Source: an uncultured bacterium (lineage in GTDB: Bacteria; Elusimicrobiota; Elusimicrobia; Elusimicrobiales; Elusimicrobiaceae). Taken from it: a stretch of 64,000 nt of DNA. Position 1 is the first letter of the stretch, and every line of letters begins with the position of its first letter. The stretch is taken from assembly GCA_949294095.1 (NCBI GenBank), contig CASFFZ010000003.1, positions 1-64,000 of the forward strand, read 5' to 3'. The notes under the pieces are model-generated. The model did no database searches, was not told the origin of the DNA, and saw only the letters and a program-made list of their open reading frames with translations. The position numbers were made by a program, and so were the translations under genes. Shown in pieces: positions 33,885-42,452 of this stretch.

Positions 33885-33924
33885 GTTTTAGACGACAGTG
33901 TAGTAAAAACTGTAGTAAATCTTA

Positions 33925-33951
33925 AAATCCCCGGTTTTAAACCGGGGATTT
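33925..33951. terminator. Bidirectional terminator between tRNA-Arg and the outer-membrane protein gene
   Basis: A perfect 13-base inverted repeat (AAATCCCCGGTTT with its complement) is followed by T-runs on both strands. It ends the tRNA transcript from the left and the minus-strand gene at 33960-34709 from the right. Confidence 0.9.
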
Positions 33952-33959
33952 TTGCTTTT

Positions 33960-34709
33960 TTATAAATACAGCAATTTAAACCCTACGCCAAAACTCCAAT
34001 CCTTCGTTTTCCAATTTCCCGCGGCATGTGTGCTGGCGTTTGCATAAAAGGCCGTTCCGTCGTTTACCAGCGTGCCTGCTTCCAATTCCGGAATAAATTC
34101 CGCCATGCCGCTGTGTTCAAAATCCATATAATAATACAAGTTGGTCAGCACCCACCATTGATTGGGGGATGTATAGCCGATATTGGCGCGCAAGCGGCCG
34201 GTGTTAATATCCGCCCGGGCATGATCCCCCACGACGGACACATAATGCTTATACCCTACCGCCCCGTAAAAGCCGTCCGGGAAAGCGAGCAAAATAAAAG
34301 CGGACGGGCTGGCCTGCACCTGCCCGGAACCCAACAGTTTATCCGTAGCGGTGGGCAGGAAAAATTCCATTTTGGCGCCGAAACCAAACAAATTTTCTGC
34401 GGGAAGCGTCCAAGTGATATTCGCCAGCACGTCCCCCAACCCGTTGACGGATTTATCCGGCGATTCGTACCGCACCAGCGGCACTTCCACCCCCCAGTTA
34501 AAACGCTCGTTAATCACGTGATAGGTTTTTAGCGTAAGCTGGGTAGAAGAAATCCCGGCGCTGTCGTCCAGTACGGTGGTGGAGGGATTTACTTCAAACG
34601 TGGTAATGTTTTCCGTCGGCACCACGCCGTAATGATACGTCCGCTGAATTTGCGCACTCAGCGGAGAAACAAAACAGAAAACCAAAATTGTCAGTAGTCC
34701 TTTGCGCAT
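33960..34709 (-). CDS. Predicted outer-membrane beta-barrel protein of unknown function
   Basis: The 249-residue product has a clear signal peptide (1-19, ending PLSAQ) and then alternating hydrophobic/polar strands with many aromatic residues, such as FYGAVGYKHYVSVVGDH and WVLTNLYYYMDF. It ends FGVGFKLLYL, a typical strand with terminal aromatic/hydrophobic residues. These features suggest a small outer-membrane barrel, similar in style to MetA-pathway-of-phenol-degradation or transporter-like barrels. No specific family is recognised. A GAGGAG site precedes the start. Confidence 0.75.
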   Translation of the reverse strand: MRKGLLTILVFCFVSPLSAQIQRTYHYGVVPTENITTFEVNPSTTVLDDSAGISSTQLTLKTYHVINERFNWGVEVPLVRYESPDKSVNGLGDVLANITWTLPAENLFGFGAKMEFFLPTATDKLLGSGQVQASPSAFILLAFPDGFYGAVGYKHYVSVVGDHARADINTGRLRANIGYTSPNQWWVLTNLYYYMDFEHSGMAEFIPELEAGTLVNDGTAFYANASTHAAGNWKTKDWSFGVGFKLLYL

Positions 34710-34783
34710 AAGCTCCTCTCTGCAGGAAACGCCCTCTTGTTACTTTAATAGTGTTTTGCCAAATTTCAAGTCCGGCGGAATCA

Positions 34784-35575
34784 TTATTTTTTAATTCGGC
34801 AAACGTCTTCGTTCTCCGGGCATACGGCAGGTTTTTTATGGGCAATGGGCTTGGCCGAAAACAGCAAAAACCGCCCGCCGCTGGCCCGCGAAGAAGCCCG
34901 CAGCTCCCCGCCGCATATGCGTAAGAAAGAATCTTTTGCAAAACAGGCTTTCTCGTCTGGGCCGAAATGCACCCTGCCGCCAAATACATACAGAACGGTT
35001 GTATTTTCCGCCGGGGCCCGATACGCAAACGATCCCCCGGGATTTAACGTTACATCTAAAATTGTGGTTCCCAGCGGATGCTGGGCAATGCTTCCCTGAC
35101 GGTGTTCAAACGCCCCGCACAAAACCCGCACTTGCGCATCGGCCGTGCGCACCAGCGGCACGTGCTCGCTTTCAAACTCCCAGCGCTGTCCGCCGCCTTC
35201 TGCTCCCGGGGCCGTGTGCATCCATAACTCCATATTCAACACATATACGCTTTGGCTCGGATCGGCCTGTTTAAGCCCGCCCACCACGTTTATCCAACGC
35301 GAAGTTCCTTCCGGCCGGGCCAAATGTTCGTCTTCCAAATCGGGCGGATCTACTAGGCCGGTTACCAAATAGTTTAAGGTTTCCCGGTTAGGATGTAAGG
35401 GCGGGGCTATAATATCAGCCCGTTCAAATTCCGGACTGCAATAACAAACCGCCAACCAATAAAACGGATCAAAAGAAGCTTGGTTATGCCGGTCAATCAG
35501 CCGGCGCAACACCATACACGGCCCGGTGGAAGAAAGCTCCCACCACACGGAACGTTTTGCCTGCGTATTTTCCAT
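34784..35575 (-). CDS. Pirin-like bicupin protein
   Basis: I place the start at 35575 (MENTQAKRSVWWEL) with a GGGGGG purine run just upstream; the frame extends further but the upstream residues look non-coding. The 263-residue protein resembles pirins: an early RRLIDRHNQASFDPFYWL, then APPLHPNRETLNYLVTG in place of the usual PHPHRG-type metal site, and a late PLGTTILDVTLNPGGSFAY cupin strand pattern. The first metal-binding histidine pair is only partly kept, so quercetinase-like activity is doubtful. Role unknown; family assignment moderate. Confidence 0.65.
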   Translation of the reverse strand: MENTQAKRSVWWELSSTGPCMVLRRLIDRHNQASFDPFYWLAVCYCSPEFERADIIAPPLHPNRETLNYLVTGLVDPPDLEDEHLARPEGTSRWINVVGGLKQADPSQSVYVLNMELWMHTAPGAEGGGQRWEFESEHVPLVRTADAQVRVLCGAFEHRQGSIAQHPLGTTILDVTLNPGGSFAYRAPAENTTVLYVFGGRVHFGPDEKACFAKDSFLRICGGELRASSRASGGRFLLFSAKPIAHKKPAVCPENEDVCRIKK

Positions 35576-35718
35576 TTTCCCCCCGTAGCACGGCCGGCCG
35601 TTCCTAGGGCCGGAACATGCATTTTTCTTTATTTTACAACAACGCACATGCTTCGGCCCGTATATAATTGGATTAGTTGCCCGCCATACGCCCCGGCGCA
35701 CCGCCGGACAAACACGCC

Positions 35719-36144
35719 TCAGGTACCGGTTTCCTTTCCTAATTTAATACGAAGTTCTTGAATTTTTTCTTGGATAAAATTGGCAGCATCAAGCGAAAGG
35801 GGCGAGTTCTTCCCTTGCATAATATGCAGCGACAGCGCCCGCTCAAACCACAGGAGCGCTTTTTCTTCATTCTGCGGGGCGCCGTGGCCGGCCAAATACA
35901 TTTCCGCCGCCTGCAGCATCACGCCGCAATCTTCGCCGGCATTGGCAACGATGACCGTCCATTTAAAGGCCAGGGGATAATACACTTCCGATTCTTCCCG
36001 GTACAGCATAAGCAGCCTGTAGCGCGCCTCTTCGTCCCCGTTTTGAGCTTCTTGATCCCATTTCAGGTAGCGTTCCCGGCGGCGGGCGGAAAAATCAAAA
36101 AAATGTTTAATGCGCTCCCAACAGCTGCCCCAATGCCACGGCAT
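35719..36144 (-). CDS. Sel1/TPR-like repeat protein
   Basis: The 141-residue protein contains helical repeats of the Sel1 type: YLKWDQEAQNGDEEARYRLL and, more clearly, AAEMYLAGHGAPQNEEKALLWFERAL near 79-104. Such repeats mediate protein-protein contact. There is no signal peptide. AGGAG lies upstream of the ATG at 36144. It is divergent from the radical SAM gene. Function unknown. Confidence 0.7.
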   Translation of the reverse strand: MPWHWGSCWERIKHFFDFSARRRERYLKWDQEAQNGDEEARYRLLMLYREESEVYYPLAFKWTVIVANAGEDCGVMLQAAEMYLAGHGAPQNEEKALLWFERALSLHIMQGKNSPLSLDAANFIQEKIQELRIKLGKETGT

Positions 36145-36209
36145 TATTTTGCTCCTTTTTTTAGATATTGTACACTATATAAATACTTTTCGCTAGGGAG
36201 ACGCCGCTT

Positions 36210-37025
36210 ATGATTACGATTACCACCACACCCGTCAAAACCTTGCTTTCCAAATCCAAAATCCCGGGGTTGGATTATGTGATTAACCCTTACGTCGGCT
36301 GTCCGCACAAATGCGTATATTGCTACGCCGAATATATGCGCAAATTTACGGGCCACAGCGAAGAATGGGGCGATTTTTTAGATGTAAAAGAGTGTCCCGT
36401 CCCCCTTCGCCCCGCCCAGTTATTCCGCACAAAGGTTATGCTTAGCTCGGTAACCGACCCCTACAATCCATATGAAAAACAATACGAACTCACCCGGAAA
36501 TTGCTTAAACAGCTTATTGTCTGCCAAGCGCATGTATACATCCTTACCAAATCGGCCCTAGTGCTGCGGGACATGGATTTACTCCAACAAATGCCTTCCT
36601 GCGAGGTGGCTTTTTCCATAGCCTCCACCGACGAATCCTTCCGGCAGTTGGCCGAACCGGGCGCCTCCAGCCTGGAAGAGCGGAAAAACGCCCTTAAAAT
36701 TTTACATCAGAACGGAATTCACACCGCGCTCATGGCGGCGCCTTTGTTCCCGGGCATAAGCGACTGGGAAAACATAATTACCGAAACCCAGTCGTATGTG
36801 GAACGCTACAGTTTTGACAGTTTAAACATGCGCCCGGCTTACCAGCGCAAAGTAATGAATTTTGTGGCCCAACATTACCCGCAGGTACTGCCGCTTTACA
36901 GCGAAATATTTTTGCAGGAAAACCCTCAGTATTGGGATAAGCTGAGCCAAGATATTGCCGCTTACTGCCGCCGGAACAATATCCGGTTTGACGTGCACTT
37001 CGGCTCCGCCCGTTCCCGCAATTAA
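36210..37025 (+). CDS. Radical SAM protein of the SplB (spore photoproduct lyase-like) group
   Basis: The 271-residue protein has the radical SAM motif CPHKCVYCYAEYM with cysteines 31, 35 and 38, and the COG1533 hallmarks VINPYVGCPHKC at the start and SSVTDPYNPYEKQYELTRKLL near 86-106. Members of this group cleave S-adenosylmethionine with a 4Fe-4S cluster. Spore photoproduct repair is only one known reaction, and its other specific motifs are not obvious, so the substrate is unknown. A GGGAG site precedes the ATG and a terminator follows at 37027-37050. Confidence 0.88.
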   Translation: MITITTTPVKTLLSKSKIPGLDYVINPYVGCPHKCVYCYAEYMRKFTGHSEEWGDFLDVKECPVPLRPAQLFRTKVMLSSVTDPYNPYEKQYELTRKLLKQLIVCQAHVYILTKSALVLRDMDLLQQMPSCEVAFSIASTDESFRQLAEPGASSLEERKNALKILHQNGIHTALMAAPLFPGISDWENIITETQSYVERYSFDSLNMRPAYQRKVMNFVAQHYPQVLPLYSEIFLQENPQYWDKLSQDIAAYCRRNNIRFDVHFGSARSRN

Positions 37026-37026
37026 A

Positions 37027-37050
37027 AAATCCCCGCTTTAAGCGGGGATT
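37027..37050. terminator. Bidirectional terminator between the radical SAM and PTS genes
   Basis: AATCCCCGCTT pairs with AAGCGGGGATT, with A/T runs on both sides, at the junction of two convergent genes. Confidence 0.88.
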
Positions 37051-37055
37051 TTAAA

Positions 37056-38456
37056 TTATTCTTCTTCATTGGGCGGATCATCAAAACCCATTTTCCAAGT
37101 AAACAGGAACCCCGCCGCCATCGCCGCCAAGAAACCGACTGCATAAAAAATCACGCTGTGCAGGTTGCTCAGCACCAGAAACAGCACCAGCCCCGATACC
37201 CCAAACGGAATGGCCGAAGTAACTTGAAAGCACGCAACGATTGCCCCGCCTACAGCCGCTCCCAAACAGGCGCCGATAAAAGGCTTAAATAAAGGGAGCG
37301 TAACCCCATAAATAAGCGGCTCGCCAATGCCCAACAGTCCGATCGGCAAAGCATTTTTAACAATCGTTTTCAGCTTGGTGTTTTTGGTTTTAAGCAATAC
37401 GGCCAAACTGGCCCCCACTTGGCCGGCGCCCGCCATGCACAAAATGGGAAACAACGGATTGGCGCCCAACGAGTCCACCAATTGCTGGTGGATGGGCACT
37501 AAGCTTTGGTGGATGCCCAGCATGACCAGCGGCAAAAAAGAACCGCCCAACAGGGCCCCAGTCAGCACCCCCGTGTGCCGCAACGCGTTTTGGGTTTGCA
37601 CGGCCAACTGTTCCGACAGCCATCCGGCGGCCGGCTGAATCAGCACTAAAGAGACGAGCCCCACGATTAAAATGGTTAACGTCGGCGTCAGAAACATTTC
37701 CGCACTGCCCTTGAACCATCCGCGCAGGCGTTTTTCCAGCCAACTGCCCGCCCAGCATACCAGCAAAACGGCGATTACGCCGCCTTTCCCCGGCATTAAG
37801 GACACCCCAAACAAGGAAATTTCCGCCAAAGCGGGCATATTTAAAATCCCCGCAAAGGCCACCCCCAACGCCGGCGTGCCGCCAAACTCTTTATTGGCAT
37901 TGTAACCGACGACGGCATTTAAATAGAAAAAAATACCGTTTCCAAAAACGCTTAAAAGCGCCACCAAGCTGGAATCGCCCGTCAGCACGGTTTTGGACAG
38001 GATATTGGTAATCCCCAGCAAAAGCCCGCAGCCGATGTAGGCCGGAATCAGCGGCAGGAAAATATTTCCAATCACCGCACAGGCATGGCTCAATCTGCTG
38101 GAGTACGTCTTCCGCACGGCATCTTTATTGGCCTTTGTATCGCCGATGGCTACATTAATCACGCCGGAAGGCACATACACGCCCGAAAGCTGCAGCGGCG
38201 CAAACGCATGCCGCTCCCGAAAATACGCCGCCAGCTTATTGGCGGTAGACGGCCCCACAATCAGCTGGTGCTGCGAACCGGAATAAAAATATCCGGCCAC
38301 ATCTTTTACCTGGCGCAACGCTTCCGGGGACACCAACGCCTCGTCCTTTACCGTAAAGCGCAACCGCGTCATACAGCAGCCCAGCGTAACGATATTTTCC
38401 GCCCCGCCGCAAGCTGCCAAAATTCCTTCATACATCGCTTTTAAATCCGCAGGCAT
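37056..38456 (-). CDS. PTS system IIBC component (glucose/N-acetylmuramate/sucrose superfamily)
   Basis: The start at 38456 (MPADLKAMYEG) forms a TAATG overlap with the carbonic anhydrase stop and has GGAGG upstream. The 466-residue protein imports and phosphorylates a sugar. The IIB domain (about 1-85) shows the phosphorylation motif LGCCMTRLRF, with Cys28 in the C-x-T-R-L-R position. The IIC domain (about 110-455) has about ten membrane segments and the GIGEPLIYGVTLPLFKPF signature. There is no IIA domain, as in MurP-type transporters that borrow IIA-Glc. The sugar cannot be assigned. Confidence 0.88.
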   Translation of the reverse strand: MPADLKAMYEGILAACGGAENIVTLGCCMTRLRFTVKDEALVSPEALRQVKDVAGYFYSGSQHQLIVGPSTANKLAAYFRERHAFAPLQLSGVYVPSGVINVAIGDTKANKDAVRKTYSSRLSHACAVIGNIFLPLIPAYIGCGLLLGITNILSKTVLTGDSSLVALLSVFGNGIFFYLNAVVGYNANKEFGGTPALGVAFAGILNMPALAEISLFGVSLMPGKGGVIAVLLVCWAGSWLEKRLRGWFKGSAEMFLTPTLTILIVGLVSLVLIQPAAGWLSEQLAVQTQNALRHTGVLTGALLGGSFLPLVMLGIHQSLVPIHQQLVDSLGANPLFPILCMAGAGQVGASLAVLLKTKNTKLKTIVKNALPIGLLGIGEPLIYGVTLPLFKPFIGACLGAAVGGAIVACFQVTSAIPFGVSGLVLFLVLSNLHSVIFYAVGFLAAMAAGFLFTWKMGFDDPPNEEE

Positions 38457-39097
38457 TATTCCTCCGTCTCCACAAAACTCCACTCGTTGTGAATGGCATC
38501 AAACCGTTCCAAACGACCGGTATCAATATGAAAAATCATTCCTTCCAAATTTAAATTGCCTGTCGCCAGCGCCTGCTGCACACAGGGGATTTCCCGCAGG
38601 CGGGCCAGCTGATCCAGGACATTGTTTTTAATGGCTTGTTCGTAGCTGTCTCCGCGGTATTTTCCTCCGCCCAGCCAAGCCGAAATGGCCGCAGGCAGTT
38701 TATCCAACATTTTCAGTTTGGCCACGGCATTGCAGTTGCTGTGGCCCAGCACGACTATATTTTGCACGCGCAAGCTCTCTACGGCAAACTGCAGCGAAGC
38801 CATCATGGACACGTCCCGCGTGTCCACTTGGTTTAGCATATTGCGGTGCACGCAGATGTGCCCGTCGTTGGTGGCGAAAATCGCTTCCGGGCAGACGCGG
38901 CTGTCAAAACAGCTGATCACCATGGAATGCGGGTTTTGGGTATGGGCAATTTGTTCGGCATGCAGCGCACAAAAGCCCTTGCGCGGCGGATTGCCCTTAA
39001 AAAAGTGGCGGTATCCGTCCAACAGCTGGCGCATGCCTTCATTGGGATAATTCGGCTCCATATAATTATTGTAGCAGTTTCTATTCTTATCGGGCAT
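38456..39097 (-). CDS. Beta-class carbonic anhydrase
   Basis: The enzyme hydrates CO2 to bicarbonate. The 213-residue protein (or 201 if it starts at 39061) has the zinc ligands in VISCFDSRVCPE and VLGHSNCNAVAKL, plus the acidic/Arg pair of CxDSR. It may supply bicarbonate to PEP carboxykinase-type reactions. Both possible starts have weak ribosome sites; the first lies only about 10 bases after the SWIB-gene terminator. The stop codon overlaps the PTS start, so the two are translationally coupled. Confidence 0.92.
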   Translation of the reverse strand: MPDKNRNCYNNYMEPNYPNEGMRQLLDGYRHFFKGNPPRKGFCALHAEQIAHTQNPHSMVISCFDSRVCPEAIFATNDGHICVHRNMLNQVDTRDVSMMASLQFAVESLRVQNIVVLGHSNCNAVAKLKMLDKLPAAISAWLGGGKYRGDSYEQAIKNNVLDQLARLREIPCVQQALATGNLNLEGMIFHIDTGRLERFDAIHNEWSFVETEE

Positions 39098-39104
39098 TTT
39101 TTCC

Positions 39105-39135
39105 CAAAAGAAAAGCCCCGCACCGGGCGGGGCTT
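39105..39135 (-). terminator. Rho-independent terminator after the SWIB gene
   Basis: AAGCCCCGC (39113-39121) pairs with GCGGGGCTT (39127-39135); in the minus-strand transcript UUUUCUUUU follows. It lies directly before the carbonic anhydrase start. Confidence 0.85.
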
Positions 39136-39153
39136 GAAAGATTCGGGCAACCG

Positions 39154-39411
39154 TTATTTGGACAGATGTTTGGAGAGGTATTTGCTCATATCAAACATGC
39201 TGATTTGTTTTTTGCCTTCAAAAATGGCGGCCAGTTTTTCATCCGCATTGATCATGCGTTTATTGGTGGAATCCTGCAGGCCGTTCTTTTTGATATAGTC
39301 CCACATCTTTTTGACCACTTCCGTGCGCGGAAGCGCGGCGGAACCCACTACGGCGGCGAGTTCGGCGCTGGGGGTTAAAGGGGCCATAAATTTTGCATTT
39401 GCTTTTGCCAT
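39154..39411 (-). CDS. Stand-alone SWIB/MDM2-domain protein
   Basis: The 85-residue protein is almost entirely one SWIB domain: the helix LPRTEVVKKMWDYIKKNGLQDSTNKR followed by INADEKLAAIFEGKKQISMFDMSKYLSKHL. SWIB domains are best known in eukaryotic chromatin remodellers and in Chlamydiae, some fused to topoisomerase; short stand-alone forms occur in a few bacterial phyla. A DNA-associated role is likely but unproven. AGGAG precedes the start. It is a single-gene unit between pckA and the carbonic anhydrase gene. Confidence 0.93.
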   Translation of the reverse strand: MAKANAKFMAPLTPSAELAAVVGSAALPRTEVVKKMWDYIKKNGLQDSTNKRMINADEKLAAIFEGKKQISMFDMSKYLSKHLSK

Positions 39412-39460
39412 ATTACTAATTCTCCTGTTGCTGATACGAAAATATCGTTTTATTCATTCT

Positions 39461-39499
39461 ATTATATTTGGAGCCCTTTTAGTAGACCCAAAGGGCTCC
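39461..39499 (-). promoter_or_regulatory. Hairpin after pckA and -10 box of the SWIB gene
   Basis: GGAGCCCTTT and AAAGGGCTCC (39470-39479 and 39490-39499) form a perfect 10-base stem downstream of pckA, without a U-run on the minus strand. Immediately after it TATAAT (39466-39461) may start the SWIB transcript, leaving a leader of about 45 bases. Confidence 0.5.
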
Positions 39500-39524
39500 G
39501 TTAAATTTTGTCCGGCGCGGGCGC

Positions 39525-41141
39525 CTATTTTACTTTCGGCGCGGCGGCCAAGACTTCCTTGGAACAACCGTCTTCATACTTTTTGAAGTTTTCAATGAAC
39601 GCCTTTGCCAAGGACTCATATTTTACCATATATTCTTCCTTATTGGCCCAAGAGTTCATCGGGTTCAAAATTTCAGACGGTACGCCCTCGCAGGACTGCG
39701 GAATCTGGAAGCCGAAAACCGGGTCGGTAATAAAATCTACCTTGGCCAGTTTCCCGTCCAACGCCGCATTCAAGAGCGCGCGGGTGTATTTGATGCTGAT
39801 GCGGTGCCCCACGCCATACGGCCCGCCGATCCAGCCGGTGTTGACCAGCCAGCAGTCCACATTATGGGCTTTAATTTTCTTTTTCAACAGTTCCGCATAC
39901 ACGGAAGGATGCAAAGGCATAAACGGCCCGCCAAAGCAGGTAGAGAAGGTGCTGGTGGGTTCTTTTACGCCTTTTTCCGTGCCGGCCACTTTGGCGGTGT
40001 AGCCGCTGATAAAGTGGTACAAAGCCTGGTCGGGCGTCAGTTTGGAAATGGGCGGCATCACGCCGAAAGCATCGCAGGTTAAGAAAATGATGTTTTTCGG
40101 GTGCGTGGCACGTTTGGATTCCACGGCGTTTTCAATAAAATTAAGCGGATAGCACGCGCGGGTGTTTTCCGTCAGGGTGTCGTCGCCCAAATTCAGTTTG
40201 CCGGTTTCCGGGTCAAACACTACGTTTTCCAACACGGTGCCGAAGCGGTGGGTGGTGGAATAAATTTGCGGTTCGGCTTCTTGGCTAAGCTTAATTACCT
40301 TGGCATAGCAGCCGCCTTCAAAGTTAAACACGCCCTCATCATCCCAGCCGTGTTCATCGTCGCCGATGAGGCCGCGGGTAATATCGGCAGACAGCGTGGT
40401 TTTGCCCGTGCCGGACAAACCGAAGAAAATGGCGCTGTCCTGCTTGTCGCCCACGTTGGCGGAGCAGTGCATGGTCATAATGCCTTTCTGCGGCAAGAGG
40501 AAGTTCATGACCGTAAAAAGCGCTTTTTTGTTTTCGCCGCCGTATTCGGAACCGATGACAAGAATCATCTTCTTCTCAAAGTTAATCAAAATGGCGGTTT
40601 CGCTCAGCGTGCCGTCGGTGGCGGGGTCTACTTTCATTTTGGGCAGGCAGATCAGCGTAAACTGCGGCACGAACGATTTGAGTTCTTCCTGTTTGGGTTC
40701 AATGAACATGTTTTTTACAAACAGGTTCGTCCAAGCGCATTCGGTAATGGCGCGCACTTTGAGGCGGGAAGCTTCGCTGGAACCCACATACGCATCGCGC
40801 ACGAAAAGATCTTTGTCTTTTACATATTCCTGCACTTTGGCGAAAATTTTGTCAAAGTATTCGGGCTTAATGCCTTTGTTGCTTTTGTTGTAAAAGAGTT
40901 TGCCTTCAATGTCTTTGGTTTCCACGAAATAGCGGTCGTTGGGGCTGCGGCCGGTATGTTTGCCGGTGCTCACGCACAGCGGGCCGCCGTACACGATATT
41001 GGATTCCCCGCGGGAAAGCGACTGCTGATACAGGGCCGGAGTGGAATAGTTCCAATAAACGGTCTTCGCCGTGCTGACACCCGCATTTTCCAGTCCGTAA
41101 TCCGGCTTAAAAAAATCCGGTTTTGCATTGAGTGTTTTCAT
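39525..41141 (-). CDS. pckA: Phosphoenolpyruvate carboxykinase (ATP)
   Basis: PckA interconverts oxaloacetate + ATP and PEP + CO2 + ADP. In fermenting gut bacteria it commonly runs in the CO2-fixing direction. The 538-residue length fits the ATP family. Signature motifs include the kinase loop FGLSGTGKTTLSAD near 247-260, DDEHGWDDEGVFNFEGGCYAK, the early GRSPNDRYFVE, and the later WLVNTGWIGGPYGVGHR. The bicarbonate-producing carbonic anhydrase lies a few genes away. It begins one base after the aminotransferase stop, so the two form an operon linking aspartate and oxaloacetate to PEP. Confidence 0.97.
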   Translation of the reverse strand: MKTLNAKPDFFKPDYGLENAGVSTAKTVYWNYSTPALYQQSLSRGESNIVYGGPLCVSTGKHTGRSPNDRYFVETKDIEGKLFYNKSNKGIKPEYFDKIFAKVQEYVKDKDLFVRDAYVGSSEASRLKVRAITECAWTNLFVKNMFIEPKQEELKSFVPQFTLICLPKMKVDPATDGTLSETAILINFEKKMILVIGSEYGGENKKALFTVMNFLLPQKGIMTMHCSANVGDKQDSAIFFGLSGTGKTTLSADITRGLIGDDEHGWDDEGVFNFEGGCYAKVIKLSQEAEPQIYSTTHRFGTVLENVVFDPETGKLNLGDDTLTENTRACYPLNFIENAVESKRATHPKNIIFLTCDAFGVMPPISKLTPDQALYHFISGYTAKVAGTEKGVKEPTSTFSTCFGGPFMPLHPSVYAELLKKKIKAHNVDCWLVNTGWIGGPYGVGHRISIKYTRALLNAALDGKLAKVDFITDPVFGFQIPQSCEGVPSEILNPMNSWANKEEYMVKYESLAKAFIENFKKYEDGCSKEVLAAAPKVK

Positions 41142-41142
41142 G

Positions 41143-42354
41143 TTAATCCCTCGTTAGTAATTTATCCCCGATTTTGATTTCTTTCGGAGCGTTTTTATCA
41201 AGCGCCCAGCGGATGCGGCGCATGCCTTCTACAATAGAGGCCTGATCCGCACAAAAGCTGATGCGCAAGTACCCTTCCGCCCCAAAGGACACACCGGGCA
41301 CTACGGCCACCAACACCTTGTCCAGCAAGTATTGCGCCAACGCGCTGGAGTCGGCATTGTAATGGCTAAAATCGATGAACGAATAGAAAGTCCCTGCGGG
41401 TTTTTCCACCCGGATATGGGGAATTTGGGCCGCTTCTTTTAATAAAACGTCGCGATTTTCCTGCAAAATGCGGCACAAATCCGCTACGACCTGCTGGTCG
41501 CCGTTTAGCGCGGCCGCCGCGGCCGTTTCGGACAGGTCGCAATTGCACGACGTGCTCTGCGCCTGCATGCGGCCCATGGCGGCAATCAGTTCCTTATTGG
41601 CGCACACCGCCCACCCAATACGAAGCCCCGTCAGCCCGTAGAGTTTGGACACGCCGTTAATAATCACTAAATTTTTTCCTTCTTGGGCAAACGCACACGG
41701 ATCGGGCGTTTTTTTGCCGTCAAACACCAATTGATGATAAATATCATCCATTACTAAAAAGAGGTTGTTCTTTTCGGCAAACTCCACTATGGTTTTAATA
41801 AAATCTGCGCTGTAAATTTGGCCGGAAGGATTGCAGGGGCTGTTAAGCAAAATGGCTTTGGTTTTGGGCGTAACGGCCTGCAAAATGGCCTGCGCGCTTA
41901 CCTGCAGGGAGCGGCCTTCGCCGCGCACCACCACAGGTTTTCCCCCCGCCAGGCGCACCATTTCCGGATAGCTGACCCAATACGGCGCCGGGAAAATCAC
42001 TTCATCGCCCGGATCCACCGCGGCCAGCAAAAAGTTAAACAAAGCTTGTTTGGCGCCGGCGCTGATAATGACGTTGGCCGGTTCATAGCTGCGCCCGTAA
42101 TGCGCTTGCGTGTAGCGCAAGACGGCGGCTTTCATTTCCGGCGTACCGGAAGAAGGCGTGTATTTAATCTTGCGGCTTTGCGCTTTGCGGATAATCGCCT
42201 CCACCGCCGCCTGCGGGGCCGGATAGGTAGGCTCGCCGCCGCCCAAGTGGATGACGGGCTGGCCGGCGGCTTTTAAGGCACGGGCTTTGGCATTAATTTT
42301 AAGCGTTGGAGAATCGCCGATTGCGGCGGAAAGTTTGCTTAGCGAAATGGACAT
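41143..42354 (-). CDS. Aspartate-type class I aminotransferase
   Basis: ATG at 42354 has AGAGGGA nearby; a GTG six codons upstream is less likely. The 403-residue PLP enzyme is of the aspartate aminotransferase Ib type. The early LGGGEPTYPAP segment, the substrate loop LNSPCNPSGQIY, and the PLP lysine in INGVSKLYGLTGLRIGW are visible. It probably makes aspartate from oxaloacetate (or the reverse), in keeping with its tight linkage to pckA. Confidence 0.93.
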   Translation of the reverse strand: MSISLSKLSAAIGDSPTLKINAKARALKAAGQPVIHLGGGEPTYPAPQAAVEAIIRKAQSRKIKYTPSSGTPEMKAAVLRYTQAHYGRSYEPANVIISAGAKQALFNFLLAAVDPGDEVIFPAPYWVSYPEMVRLAGGKPVVVRGEGRSLQVSAQAILQAVTPKTKAILLNSPCNPSGQIYSADFIKTIVEFAEKNNLFLVMDDIYHQLVFDGKKTPDPCAFAQEGKNLVIINGVSKLYGLTGLRIGWAVCANKELIAAMGRMQAQSTSCNCDLSETAAAAALNGDQQVVADLCRILQENRDVLLKEAAQIPHIRVEKPAGTFYSFIDFSHYNADSSALAQYLLDKVLVAVVPGVSFGAEGYLRISFCADQASIVEGMRRIRWALDKNAPKEIKIGDKLLTRD

Positions 42355-42404
42355 ATTTTTCCCTCTACGCACATTCTAACATTTAATTTCAAAAAAAGGG
42401 AGAA

Positions 42405-42436
42405 TAAAAAATCCCCGCCCGATTACCGGGCGGGGA
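42405..42436 (-). terminator. Rho-independent terminator after the 963-residue secreted protein gene
   Basis: CCCCGCCCG and CGGGCGGGG (42413-42421 and 42427-42435) form the stem; the minus-strand transcript then reads into UUUUUUA. Confidence 0.9.
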
Positions 42437-42452
42437 GAAAGAAAAGGAACGT

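Noticed and set aside
40101..41177. 358-codon open frame opposite pckA
   Set aside because: Antisense shadow of a highly conserved enzyme; composition is unlike real proteins in the window.
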